From Seohaeicola zhoushanensis (GTDB lineage: Bacteria; Pseudomonadota; Alphaproteobacteria; Rhodobacterales; Rhodobacteraceae), in assembly GCF_014656415.1 (NCBI RefSeq), contig NZ_BNCJ01000008.1, positions 117,605-181,604 on the forward strand: a stretch of DNA of 64,000 nucleotides, given 5' to 3'. Position 1 is the stretch's first letter; each line of letters opens with the position of its first letter. A program made the position numbers and the translations under genes. The notes under the pieces were generated by a model, which did not search any database, was not told where the DNA came from, and worked only from the letters and a program-made list of their open reading frames with translations. Below are positions 1-7,664 of this stretch, piece by piece.

Positions 1-1521
1 ACGGCCGGCTGGCCCGATTGGGCCGGGGCCATCGCCGCCGCCCATGCGCCAGAAGGCACGGCAGACCTCGCCCCGACCGCCCCGGCGCGGGAACGGCTGG
101 CCTATGACGAATTCTTCGCCCACCAGCTCACCCTTGCCCTGGCGCGCGGGCGCGAGCGCAGGGGCAAGGGCGTGTCTAGCGTGGCGACCGGGCAGTTGCA
201 GAAACGCGTGCTGGCGGCTCTGCCCTACCGGCCGACCAATGCGCAAGCGCGGGCCTGCGAGGAGATCGCCGCCGACATGGCCTCGCCGCTGCGGATGAAC
301 CGGCTGTTGCAGGGCGATGTGGGCGCGGGCAAGACGCTGGTGGCCTTCCTCGCGCTGCTGGTCGCGGTCGAGGCCGGGGGGCAGGGCGCGCTGATGGCTC
401 CGACCGAGATCCTCGCGCGTCAGCATCTGGAAGGGCTTCAGCCGCTGGCCGAACAGGCCGGTGTCGTGCTCGAGATCCTGACCGGGCGCGACAAGGGGGC
501 CGAGCGGCGCGCCAAGCTCGAAGCCCTGGCGCGGGGCGATATCCAGATCCTCGTCGGCACCCATGCGCTGTTCCAGGCCGATGTGGCCTTTGCCGACCTG
601 CGGCTGGCGATCATCGACGAGCAGCACCGCTTCGGTGTCCGCCAGCGGATGGAATTGGGCGCCAAGGGCATGGCCGCCGATGTGCTGGTGATGACCGCCA
701 CGCCGATCCCGCGCAGTCTGGCGCTGGCGCAATATGGCGACATGGACGTCTCGGTGCTGGACGAGAAGCCGCCGGGGCGCAAGCCTGTCAAGACCGCCGT
801 TGTCAGCACCGAGCGGATGGACGAGGTGATCGGCCACCTGCGCCGCGCGATTGCCGAGGGGCGGCAGTGTTACTGGGTCTGCCCGCTGGTCGAGGAGAGC
901 GAACTGGTCGACCTGACGGCCGCCGAGGACCGGTTCCAGCGGCTGCGCGCCGTGCTGGGCGAGGGCGTGGTCGGGCTGGTCCACGGCCAGATGCCGCCCG
1001 CCGAGAAGGACGCCGCCATGGCTGAATTCGTCGACGGGAACACCAAGGTGCTGGTCGCCACCACGGTGATCGAGGTGGGGGTGAACGTGCCCAATGCCTC
1101 GATCATGGTGATCGAGCGGGCCGAGATCTTCGGCCTGGCGCAGCTTCACCAGCTGCGCGGCCGGGTCGGGCGGGGCGAGGCGGAATCGACCTGCCTGCTG
1201 ATGTATCAACCGCCGCTGACCGAGGGCGGACGCCGCCGGCTCGAGGTTCTGCGCGAAACCGATGACGGCTTTGTCATCGCCGAGACCGACCTCGCCATGC
1301 GGGGGGCAGGCGACATGATCGGCACCGCCCAGTCCGGCCTGCCAAGGTTCCAGATCGCCGATCTGGAACGCCAGGCGGCGCTGATGGCGGTGGCGCAATC
1401 CGATGCGCGGGCGCTGCTGACGACCGATCCGGGCCTCGAGAGCGACCGGGGGCAGGCGGCGCGCGTTCTGCTCTGGCTGATGCGGCAGGATCAGGCGATC
1501 CGCCTGATATCAGTGGGTTAG
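1..1521 (+). CDS. recG: ATP-dependent DNA helicase RecG (3' part)
   Basis: C-terminal part of RecG, the helicase that remodels stalled replication forks and Holliday junctions; the wedge-domain end lies left of the window. The frame is open from base 1. Visible motifs are Walker A GDVGAGKT (about 313-336), the DEQH box (616-627), motif III MTATPIPRS, and the motif VI region LHQLRGRVGRG near 1144-1176. The C-terminal block with TDLAMRGAGDMIGTAQSG is typical of RecG/Mfd/PriA-type helicases. The frame ends in TAG at 1519-1521, and the last 20 or so residues look family-normal. An internal ATG at 172 is not a real start because the coding similarity runs through it. Identification is firm; only the length is unknown. 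Confidence 0.95.
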   Translation, partial: TAGWPDWAGAIAAAHAPEGTADLAPTAPARERLAYDEFFAHQLTLALARGRERRGKGVSSVATGQLQKRVLAALPYRPTNAQARACEEIAADMASPLRMNRLLQGDVGAGKTLVAFLALLVAVEAGGQGALMAPTEILARQHLEGLQPLAEQAGVVLEILTGRDKGAERRAKLEALARGDIQILVGTHALFQADVAFADLRLAIIDEQHRFGVRQRMELGAKGMAADVLVMTATPIPRSLALAQYGDMDVSVLDEKPPGRKPVKTAVVSTERMDEVIGHLRRAIAEGRQCYWVCPLVEESELVDLTAAEDRFQRLRAVLGEGVVGLVHGQMPPAEKDAAMAEFVDGNTKVLVATTVIEVGVNVPNASIMVIERAEIFGLAQLHQLRGRVGRGEAESTCLLMYQPPLTEGGRRRLEVLRETDDGFVIAETDLAMRGAGDMIGTAQSGLPRFQIADLERQAALMAVAQSDARALLTTDPGLESDRGQAARVLLWLMRQDQAIRLISVG

Positions 1522-1535
1522 CGGATTCGCTCCCG

Positions 1536-1553
1536 GAACATTCCAGAATGTTC
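1536..1553. repeat. 18-bp perfect palindrome next to the LexA box
   Basis: GAACATTC-CA-GAATGTTC is an uninterrupted inverted repeat 15 bp after the recG stop. Its right arm ends in GTTC (1550-1553), which lies 10 bp before the first GTTC of the LexA box. Three GTTC half-sites (1550, 1560, 1571) are therefore spaced by about one helical turn. It could be a second, inverted LexA site or a short hairpin; no T-run follows, so a terminator is less likely. Confidence 0.7.
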
Positions 1554-1559
1554 GCAAAT

Positions 1560-1574
1560 GTTCTCAAAAAGTTC
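1560..1574 (+). promoter_or_regulatory. LexA (SOS) box GTTC-N7-GTTC
   Basis: The sequence GTTCTCAAAAAGTTC matches the direct-repeat LexA operator known for alphaproteobacteria such as Rhodobacter. It sits 67 bp before the start of a small membrane-protein gene and 39 bp after recG. No clear -35/-10 pair was assigned; TTTACA at 1575-1580 is a possible -35 element. The spacing and exact half-sites make an SOS operator the simplest reading. Confidence 0.7.
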
Positions 1575-1640
1575 TTTACAGCTGCGCCGGAAAATGAGAA
1601 CAAAAGGTCAACACTGACCACTTCAACGGAGCAGACGCCG

Positions 1641-1760
1641 ATGACCGAGATCAGAAATGCCCTTTCCCGCTGCCGCGCCACCTTGGCGCAGGATGCCGCC
1701 GGTGTCGCGGCGCTGATGGTCATGCTGGTGGCCGCCCTCCACCTGCCAGGAGGTTTCTGA
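1641..1760 (+). CDS. LexA-box-linked 39-residue membrane peptide
   Basis: ATG at 1641 is preceded by GGAG at 1628-1631 with a 9-nt spacer, so I prefer it to the ATG at 1548, which lies inside the palindrome upstream of the LexA box. The product has a basic N-terminal half (TEIRNALSRCRATLAQD) and one hydrophobic segment (AAGVAALMVMLVAALHL), giving a single-pass or tail-anchored topology. Small SOS-induced membrane peptides such as SidA of Caulobacter block cell division by binding FtsW/FtsN; by size, topology and regulation this could be an analogue, but I see no sequence identity that proves it. No other function is suggested. It could also be a non-coding stretch. Confidence 0.55.
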   Translation: MTEIRNALSRCRATLAQDAAGVAALMVMLVAALHLPGGF

Positions 1761-1922
1761 CCCTTTCTGCCTGCGATCTCACGCGTGGCGCGCGCACGTC
1801 CTCCGGCGTGTCCTGTCCCATCACCGATACGCCGGGCTTCTGCCTGTCCCGGTCCGCGCCGCCCGGTCCCTCGTGAAGACGCATACCTCGCCGCCGCCAT
1901 CCGCCCGGATGCGCGGCGGTTC

Positions 1923-3332
1923 TTATTGGTGGGAATAGGCCAGGCGCAGCGCCCCCCAGTGCTTGCCGCCAACCCGGATCGGGGCCGAAACATCCTTCAT
2001 CATGGCGTAGCTGCCGCCGCCCATGTCGCGGCGATAGACCTGCAGCAGGAAGGGCATCTGGTTGCGGCCGGCCTTCAGCCCGACGCGGTCGTCAAAGATC
2101 CTCCGGTTGCGGCAGTTCGCCGTGTTCCAGGCCACGTCGTTGCGCTGCGGCTGCGAGAACTTGCGGTTGTGCGTGGGCAAGTATCCATTTGTATCGATTG
2201 CCACGCAGAAGACGACACGGGGATCGATCGTCAGCGCGGCCTCCTGCACCTCGGGAAAGAGCCTGTCTGTCAGGCCGGTGAAGCGGGTCATGAACTGCTG
2301 CGGATTGCTGCCTTCGATCGGGCGATAGTCGTGGTCGAACAGATCCTCGCGCGTGATACGGCCCTGCGCCACTGCGGCCTCCAGCAGGCCCGAGAGCCGC
2401 GCGGCATCGGCCTGAACGCGCGCGATGAAGCGCCCGTCGGTCGAAACGCCCCCCGCCGCAACCGATGCCTGCGAGATCGCCTCGCCCCGGTCGATCAGTG
2501 CGTTCACCCGCGCCCTTGCCTGTGCCAGCCCGTCGATGGTGGTGCCGACCGCCGTGTCGATGCGGGTAACGGCGGGGCCGACCTGGTCGGTGGCGGCCTG
2601 CATACGCTCGGCCTCTGCCTGGATCCGCCCCGCCGCGGCATCTGCGGCGCGCACCCCTTCGGCGATACCGTTCAGCGCCCGGTCGATGCCGCTGCTGTTG
2701 TCGATCACCGCGCTCGCATCCCCCGCGATCTGGCCGGAGTCCCGCTGCATCCCGTCGACCCAACCGGAGAGATCCCCGAGGTTGGAGGCAATCTCCTCGG
2801 CGGCGGTGGCGGTCTTGCGCGAAAGGTCGTTGATCGCCTCGGCAACCACGCCGAAACCGCGCCCCGAGTCGCCGGCGCGCGCGGCCTCGATCTTGGCGTT
2901 GATGGCGAGGATGTTCACGTGGCGGGCGATATCGGCGATTTCGGAATTGCTGGACTGCACGGCCTGCAGCGATGCGGCGACCTGGCGCACCTTCTCGGTC
3001 AGATCCTGCACCCAGCGTGCGATCGTCTGCGAACGCGCGCCGGCATCGCGGACAACGGTGATCGACTCTCCCACCGCCTCGAGCGTGCGGTGGGTCGATG
3101 CTCCCATCTCGGCCACCACGCCATGCACCGCCTCGTTGGCGGCAACCACCTGTCCAAGTTGGCCGCGCACCTCGCCCAGGGCGCTCAGTTGGGCGTTGGC
3201 ATCCTCGTCGAGCGTGTCCAGGAAACCTGCGATGTCGACGATTTCGTATCCCAGACCGGCCGAAAGATCGGCCAGCCGGTTCAGCGCGGCATCGCCGGGC
3301 GGGTCTGTCTCAACTCTGGCTGCTGCGCCCAT
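1923..3332 (-). CDS. Soluble methyl-accepting chemotaxis protein with C-terminal sensor domain
   Basis: 469 residues. Residues 137-175 hold the conserved hairpin tip of the MCP signalling domain (NILAINAKIEAARAGDSGRGF), which contacts CheA/CheW. No signal peptide or membrane segment is visible, so this is a cytoplasmic receptor. The coiled-coil arms (about 50-290) are followed by a domain of about 170 residues (300-469) with GYLPTHN, RIFDDRVG and a final GKHWGALRLAY, resembling a Cache/PAS-like sensor placed after the signalling domain. The ATG is preceded by GGAGGAG. No che genes lie nearby, so it is an orphan receptor in this window. The ligand cannot be predicted. Confidence 0.88.
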   Translation of the reverse strand: MGAAARVETDPPGDAALNRLADLSAGLGYEIVDIAGFLDTLDEDANAQLSALGEVRGQLGQVVAANEAVHGVVAEMGASTHRTLEAVGESITVVRDAGARSQTIARWVQDLTEKVRQVAASLQAVQSSNSEIADIARHVNILAINAKIEAARAGDSGRGFGVVAEAINDLSRKTATAAEEIASNLGDLSGWVDGMQRDSGQIAGDASAVIDNSSGIDRALNGIAEGVRAADAAAGRIQAEAERMQAATDQVGPAVTRIDTAVGTTIDGLAQARARVNALIDRGEAISQASVAAGGVSTDGRFIARVQADAARLSGLLEAAVAQGRITREDLFDHDYRPIEGSNPQQFMTRFTGLTDRLFPEVQEAALTIDPRVVFCVAIDTNGYLPTHNRKFSQPQRNDVAWNTANCRNRRIFDDRVGLKAGRNQMPFLLQVYRRDMGGGSYAMMKDVSAPIRVGGKHWGALRLAYSHQ

Positions 3333-3382
3333 CCGCTCCTCCGGCCCTGGAGGAGCAGTAGCAGGCGGAACTTACCGAAGGC

Positions 3383-3835
3383 TTAAGCGCAATGCGCTTG
3401 TTCGGCCTGGGCCATCGCCTCGGCGGTGGCTTCGAGCGCCAGCATGATCGAGGCGTGGCGGTTCTTGTAGTCACGTGCCGGCAACAGCACGTCGAGCCCG
3501 TCGAAGGGTGCCTCGGGGGCCGGTCCGCCCTCCTTGAGCATAGCGCGCAACTGGTCGCGGGCGGTTTCAACCTGCTCGCGCGTCGCGCCTATCACCGCGC
3601 CGCCGACAACCGAGGCTGCGGCCTGGCCAAGCGCGCAGGCTTTCACCTCCTGCCCGAAGTCGGCAACGCGCCCGTCCTTCACTGCCACGTCCACCGTGAT
3701 GGTCGACCCGCAGAGCGGCGAGCGTTTCTTGACCGTTGCGTCCGGACTCGCCAGCCGCTCGGCATGGGGAATATCCGCCGCAAGCGCCAGGATGCGCGCC
3801 GAGTAGAGCTTGATGAGATCGCTGTCGCCCGACAT
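3383..3835 (-). CDS. IscU/NifU-like iron-sulfur scaffold, third cysteine missing
   Basis: 150 residues from ATG at 3835. Cys42 (SPLCGS) and Cys67 (KACALGQAAAS) match the first two cluster-binding cysteines of IscU/SufU. The third, normally in an RxxC helix, is Ala128 (KNRHASI); a Cys149 lies two residues from the C-terminus and might substitute. Scaffolds of this family assemble or transfer Fe-S clusters, or activate SufS by zinc exchange (SufU). The gene is divergent from hisI, away from the suf operon at 25-33 kb, whose SufS lacks a SufE/SufU neighbour, so a SufU-like role is possible. Function beyond family level is inference. Confidence 0.8.
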   Translation of the reverse strand: MSGDSDLIKLYSARILALAADIPHAERLASPDATVKKRSPLCGSTITVDVAVKDGRVADFGQEVKACALGQAAASVVGGAVIGATREQVETARDQLRAMLKEGGPAPEAPFDGLDVLLPARDYKNRHASIMLALEATAEAMAQAEQAHCA

Positions 3836-3902
3836 GGACTTTCCCTTGGCCGTGGTTCCCCATACATAGTCGCGCAACCAAGTGATGCAAAGGGTTTTGC
3901 CG

Positions 3903-4268
3903 ATGACCTTCGATCCAGCCAGCCTGTGCTTCGACGCCAACGGCCTGATTCCCGCCGTGGCCCAGGATGCCGACAGCGGAGAAGTGCTGATGGTGGCCTG
4001 GATGAACGTCGAGGCCGTTGCGAAAACGCTCGACACAGGCCGCGTCACCTATTGGTCGCGCTCGCGCCAGGCCTTCTGGATCAAGGGGGAGACCTCTGGC
4101 CACGTGCAGGAGCTGGTCGACTTTCGCCTCGACTGCGACCGCGACTGCCTGTTGCTGCAGGTGCGCCAGACCGGCCCGGCCTGCCACACCAACCGGCGAA
4201 GCTGCTTCTACACCGCCGTGCGCGACAGCGCCGAGGTCGAACTGATGGCACCGGACAAAGAGGCATGA
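3903..4268 (+). CDS. hisI: Phosphoribosyl-AMP cyclohydrolase HisI
   Basis: 121 residues. It opens the purine ring of phosphoribosyl-AMP in histidine synthesis. Family motifs are clear: WMNVEA, VTYWSRSRQAFWIKGETSG, the metal-binding DCDRDC cluster and the C-terminal GPACHTNRRSCF that supplies zinc cysteines. ATG at 3903 gives the usual N-terminus; an ATG at 3882 in frame would add seven residues (MMQRVLP) and cannot be excluded. No HisE domain is fused, so pyrophosphohydrolase activity must come from another gene. It is divergent from the IscU-like gene and unlinked to other his genes here. Confidence 0.95.
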   Translation: MTFDPASLCFDANGLIPAVAQDADSGEVLMVAWMNVEAVAKTLDTGRVTYWSRSRQAFWIKGETSGHVQELVDFRLDCDRDCLLLQVRQTGPACHTNRRSCFYTAVRDSAEVELMAPDKEA

Positions 4269-4325
4269 CAGCCGCGCCCGCGCGCTGCTAGGGTTTCCCT
4301 GTTGGTTCAAGCGGGAGTGCAGCGT

Positions 4326-5081
4326 ATGGTCAGGAGAACGGGCCTGGTGGTGGGATGCCTGCTGGCCACGGCAGCCGCGGCGCAGGAGAATCCCGGTTTC
4401 GATCCCGATGCCCCCTGCGGGGGCGAGCTGCGCGCGGCCGACGACACCGACAAGCTGATGATCGCCGCCTGGATGCACGGCTATCGCTCAGCCGGGGGCG
4501 AGGCCGCGGGGATGGTGGACCTGGCCACCTCGGCCAGCCTGCTGGGCGAGCTTTTCACCTCCTGCCTCGCGGACGAAACCCGGTCGCTCAACGAGATCAT
4601 GTCCCCCGCCGAGCCCTCCCGCGATCTGGTCGTGGCCCCTGCCGCAGCCGGTACCGAGGCCGATGCGCGGGCGCTGCTCATGCGCTTCCTCGACCCTGCC
4701 GCCGACCGGGTGGCGCTGACCGCCGCGCTCAAGCCGGAAGATGCCGATATCTCGGAAGTTTACGCCGAACCGCTGGCCGGCAAGCTGAAGGCCAGTTTTG
4801 CCCAGACCTTCACGCCCGGCATCCAGATCGGGCCGAAACCGGATCAGAATGCGCTGCTGGTCTATTACTCCACCACGGCGCGGCTCAAGTCCGGCGATCC
4901 CGCGCTGTCGAACTTCCCCGGCGGCTATGCCGATGTGCTGCAATATTTCCGGGGCGACCACCCGATCGTGCGATTCAAGTTCGTGGAAGAGGGGAAGGAA
5001 CTGGGGCTGGCCTTCGACGGGCTGATCTTCGTCAATGGGCGTTGGGTGCTGATGCCCAAGCCGTGGCGGGCGCTGGAGTAG
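4326..5081 (+). CDS. Exported protein of unknown function
   Basis: 251 residues. ATG at 4326 follows GGGAG with an 8-nt gap and gives a classic signal peptide (RR, then LVVGCLLATAAAA, cleavage near AAAAQ). The first mature part (CGGELRAADDTDKL...AWMHGYRSAG...FTSCL) has two cysteines about 50 residues apart, resembling HdeA-like small periplasmic domains. The rest (about 100-251) has a globular beta pattern ending FDGLIFVNGRWVLMPKPWRAL, which recalls NTF2-like or DUF-type folds. I do not recognise the whole protein. It stands alone between hisI and a convergent gene. Confidence 0.75.
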   Translation: MVRRTGLVVGCLLATAAAAQENPGFDPDAPCGGELRAADDTDKLMIAAWMHGYRSAGGEAAGMVDLATSASLLGELFTSCLADETRSLNEIMSPAEPSRDLVVAPAAAGTEADARALLMRFLDPAADRVALTAALKPEDADISEVYAEPLAGKLKASFAQTFTPGIQIGPKPDQNALLVYYSTTARLKSGDPALSNFPGGYADVLQYFRGDHPIVRFKFVEEGKELGLAFDGLIFVNGRWVLMPKPWRALE

Positions 5082-5150
5082 GCGGGCGCCTCGCATAACC
5101 CATTAGGCTGTTTAGACAAGTTCTTGATTTAATTCAATTTCTATGTTGTA

Positions 5151-6155
5151 TCAAAGCAGGAATCCGCGCCCCAGCTCATCACCCTCTTCCAGCAGGAACT
5201 CTGCCGATCCCGTGTAATAGGCTCGCCCGCCAACCCGAACCGTCCAGGCGCGATGTGCCCCGGCCACCGTCTCCTCCATCGTCTCGCCAGTGAAGACCGC
5301 CCCGGTGACGCTCTCGAACCGGCAGAGGGTCCCCGGCCTCAGCCCGCGCGCCGTGGCAATCGCCATCCGCGCGCTGACGCCCGACCCGGTGGGCGAGCGG
5401 TCGACCTCGCGGGCGGCGAAGACACAGATGTTTCGGCTTGCGCGTTCGGGGCCGGGGGCGATGCCGTCGGTCAGGATGGTGCCATAGAGAAAGGCCAGGT
5501 CCGGATCGTCTGGATGCGACAGCGGGATCGCCTTCGCCGTTGCCTCGGTCACCCGCGTTGCCGCCTCGACCAGATCGCGCAGCGGCGCGTCGAGCGTCAG
5601 CCCAAGCGCCTGGGCCGGCAGGATGGCATAGAAGGCACCGCCATAGCCGATGTCGAGCGTCACCCTGCCGAACCCCTCGACCTCGACCTGCGCATCCAGC
5701 ACCGGCGCGAAGGAGGGCACCGAGGTGAACCGCACCGCGCCGCTCTGCACGTCATCGCCGTGGATGGCCACCTCTACCTCCACCGCGACCGGCCCGCAGG
5801 GGCATTGGATCGTCAGGTGGGTCAGCGGCGCAACCGCCGGGATGATGCCGTGATCGACGGCAAAACGCCCCAATGCGATCACCGCATGGCCGCACATGGT
5901 TGAATAGCCTTCGTTGTGCAGGAACAGCACGCCCATGTCGCACCCCGGCAGGTCAGGCTCGACGGGCAGGGCGGCATACATGTCGAAATGCCCGCGCGGC
6001 TCGAAGATCACCAACTTGCGCAGGTGATCTTGATGGTCGCGGGCAAAGCGGCGTTTATCGAGGATGCCCGCCCCATCGACCTCGGGCCAGCCACCGGTGA
6101 TGATGCGCACCGGTTCGCCCCCGGTATGCATTTCGATGGTGGTGATAGGTGTCAT
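5151..6155 (-). CDS. trans-3-hydroxy-L-proline dehydratase (proline racemase family)
   Basis: 334 residues of the proline racemase fold. The first active-site cysteine is Cys88 in MCGHA, but the second catalytic position, in DRSPTGSG, is Thr256 instead of Cys. In this family Cys/Cys marks racemases and epimerases, while Cys/Thr marks trans-3-hydroxy-L-proline dehydratases (EC 4.2.1.77), which release water to give pyrroline-2-carboxylate. The first residues TTIEMHTGGEP and the GHFDMYAA segment are typical. It is divergent from an aminotransferase/ligase pair with a palindrome between them, suggesting shared control. Subfamily assignment rests on the Thr residue. Confidence 0.88.
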   Translation of the reverse strand: MTPITTIEMHTGGEPVRIITGGWPEVDGAGILDKRRFARDHQDHLRKLVIFEPRGHFDMYAALPVEPDLPGCDMGVLFLHNEGYSTMCGHAVIALGRFAVDHGIIPAVAPLTHLTIQCPCGPVAVEVEVAIHGDDVQSGAVRFTSVPSFAPVLDAQVEVEGFGRVTLDIGYGGAFYAILPAQALGLTLDAPLRDLVEAATRVTEATAKAIPLSHPDDPDLAFLYGTILTDGIAPGPERASRNICVFAAREVDRSPTGSGVSARMAIATARGLRPGTLCRFESVTGAVFTGETMEETVAGAHRAWTVRVGGRAYYTGSAEFLLEEGDELGRGFLL

Positions 6156-6241
6156 CGACGTCCCTCTCGGTTGCGGCCATCAGGCGGCATTCCGACGCGG
6201 AGCGCAAGCGGTCGCACGTGGTGGCTTGTGATTGGTGAAAA

Positions 6242-6253
6242 ATTTGATCAAAT
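6242..6253. promoter_or_regulatory. 12-bp palindromic operator candidate
   Basis: ATTTGATCAAAT is a perfect palindrome in an AT-rich patch in the 126-bp gap between the hydroxyproline dehydratase (-) and the aminotransferase (+), 28 bp before the latter's ATG. Its place between divergent metabolic genes suggests the site of a GntR- or LysR-type regulator. No regulator gene lies beside it, so the cognate protein is unknown. Confidence 0.45.
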
Positions 6254-6281
6254 GTTATCCACCCTGTCACCGGAGCCCGCC

Positions 6282-7664
6282 ATGGCGTCCTCACCTGTCC
6301 GAATCGCCGGCATCGCCGAGCCGCGCCTGCGCGCGGTCGCCACGCGCGAGGCCGCCGCCTATGCCGCCGCGCGCCCGCACAGCAAGGCCGCGCTCGATGC
6401 CGGTTCGGGCGCCTTCCTCGACCGGGTGCCGATGCATTGGATGAAGGACTGGCCGATGGCCTTCCCGATGCTGGTCGCCTCGGCGCAGGGGGCCGAGATC
6501 ACCGACATCGACGGCAACCGGATCGACGATTTCTGTCTTGGCGACACCGGCTCGATGTTCGGCCATTCGCCGGCCCCGGTGGCCGAGGCGATCCGCGCCC
6601 AGGCCGGGCAGGGCCTGACCTACATGTTGCCCACCGAAGCGGCGCTGCAGGCCGGGGAACTGCTCTGCGAGACCTTCGGCGATTTCCGCTGGCAGATCGC
6701 CACGACGGCGACCGATGCCAACCGCTTCGCCCTTCGCGTGGCGCGCGCCGTGACCGGCCGGCCCAAGGTGCTGGTCTTCAACGGTTGCTACCACGGCACC
6801 GTCGACGAGACGATGGTGACGCTGGAAGACGGACGCACCGTGGCGCGACCAGGTCTCACCGGTCAAGTCGCCGACCTGACCCGCACCGCCGCCTGTGCCG
6901 AGTTCAACGACCTCGCCGGTGTCGAGGCGCTGCTGGCGCCGGGCGATATCGCCGCCATCCTGACCGAGCCGGTGATGACCAATTCCTGCATGGTGCTGCC
7001 CGATCCGGGATTCCATGAAGGTTTGCGCGCTCTGGCAAAGGCTTACGGCGCGCTCCTCATCATCGACGAAACCCATACGATCTCCTCCGGCCACGGCGGC
7101 TATACGCGGATCCATGGGCTCGACCCGGACATCTTCGTGGTCGGCAAATGCGTCGCCGGGGGGATGCCCACGGCGGTCTGGGGCCTGCGCCCCGACCTAG
7201 CCGAGCGGTACTTGGCCTATGACGCCAGCCGCCCCGCGGGCCATTCCGGGATGGGCACGACGCTCTCGGCCAACCCGATGCAATTCGCCTGCCTGGTGGC
7301 GACGCTGTCACAGGTCATGACACCCGCGGCCTATGCCCATATGGAGCGCGACGCCGCCCGGCTCGAAGCCGGCCTCGCCGCCGCGATCACCCGCGCCGGC
7401 GCGCCCTGGCACGTGGTCCGGGTCGGTGCCCGAGTCGAATTCATCTGCGCGCCGGGGCCTTTGCGGAACGGCGACGAGGCCGCGCGGGCGCATCAGCCCG
7501 AGGTCGAGGCAGTGGTCCACACTGCCCTGCTGAACCGAGGCAGCCTGATCGCTCCCTTCCACAACATGATGCTGGTAAGCCCCGCCACCACCAACGCGGC
7601 AATCGACCGCCTGATTGCCAGCTTCGACACCCTCCTGACCGAGCTTTTCGCGAGCGACCCATGA
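6282..7664 (+). CDS. Class III PLP aminotransferase (glutamate-1-semialdehyde mutase-like)
   Basis: 460 residues. The fold-type I class III pattern is clear: GDTGSMFGHSP, NRFALRVARAVTGR, GCYHGTVDE, the PLP-binding IIDETHT (Asp262) and the Schiff-base lysine Lys289 in VVGKCVAGGMP. The closest recognisable relatives are glutamate-1-semialdehyde aminomutase-like transaminases, but real HemL is about 430 residues and not linked to a ligase. ATG at 6282 has GGAG six bases upstream; an ATG at 6252 in the palindrome is less likely. It overlaps the next gene by ATGA, so the two are translationally coupled. The amine or keto substrate is unknown. Confidence 0.85.
   Translation: MASSPVRIAGIAEPRLRAVATREAAAYAAARPHSKAALDAGSGAFLDRVPMHWMKDWPMAFPMLVASAQGAEITDIDGNRIDDFCLGDTGSMFGHSPAPVAEAIRAQAGQGLTYMLPTEAALQAGELLCETFGDFRWQIATTATDANRFALRVARAVTGRPKVLVFNGCYHGTVDETMVTLEDGRTVARPGLTGQVADLTRTAACAEFNDLAGVEALLAPGDIAAILTEPVMTNSCMVLPDPGFHEGLRALAKAYGALLIIDETHTISSGHGGYTRIHGLDPDIFVVGKCVAGGMPTAVWGLRPDLAERYLAYDASRPAGHSGMGTTLSANPMQFACLVATLSQVMTPAAYAHMERDAARLEAGLAAAITRAGAPWHVVRVGARVEFICAPGPLRNGDEAARAHQPEVEAVVHTALLNRGSLIAPFHNMMLVSPATTNAAIDRLIASFDTLLTELFASDP

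Noticed and set aside
1785..3386. 533-codon open frame on the plus strand opposite the chemotaxis receptor
   Set aside because: Repetitive Arg/His/Gly composition without motifs; it is the complement of a clear MCP gene in GC-rich DNA.
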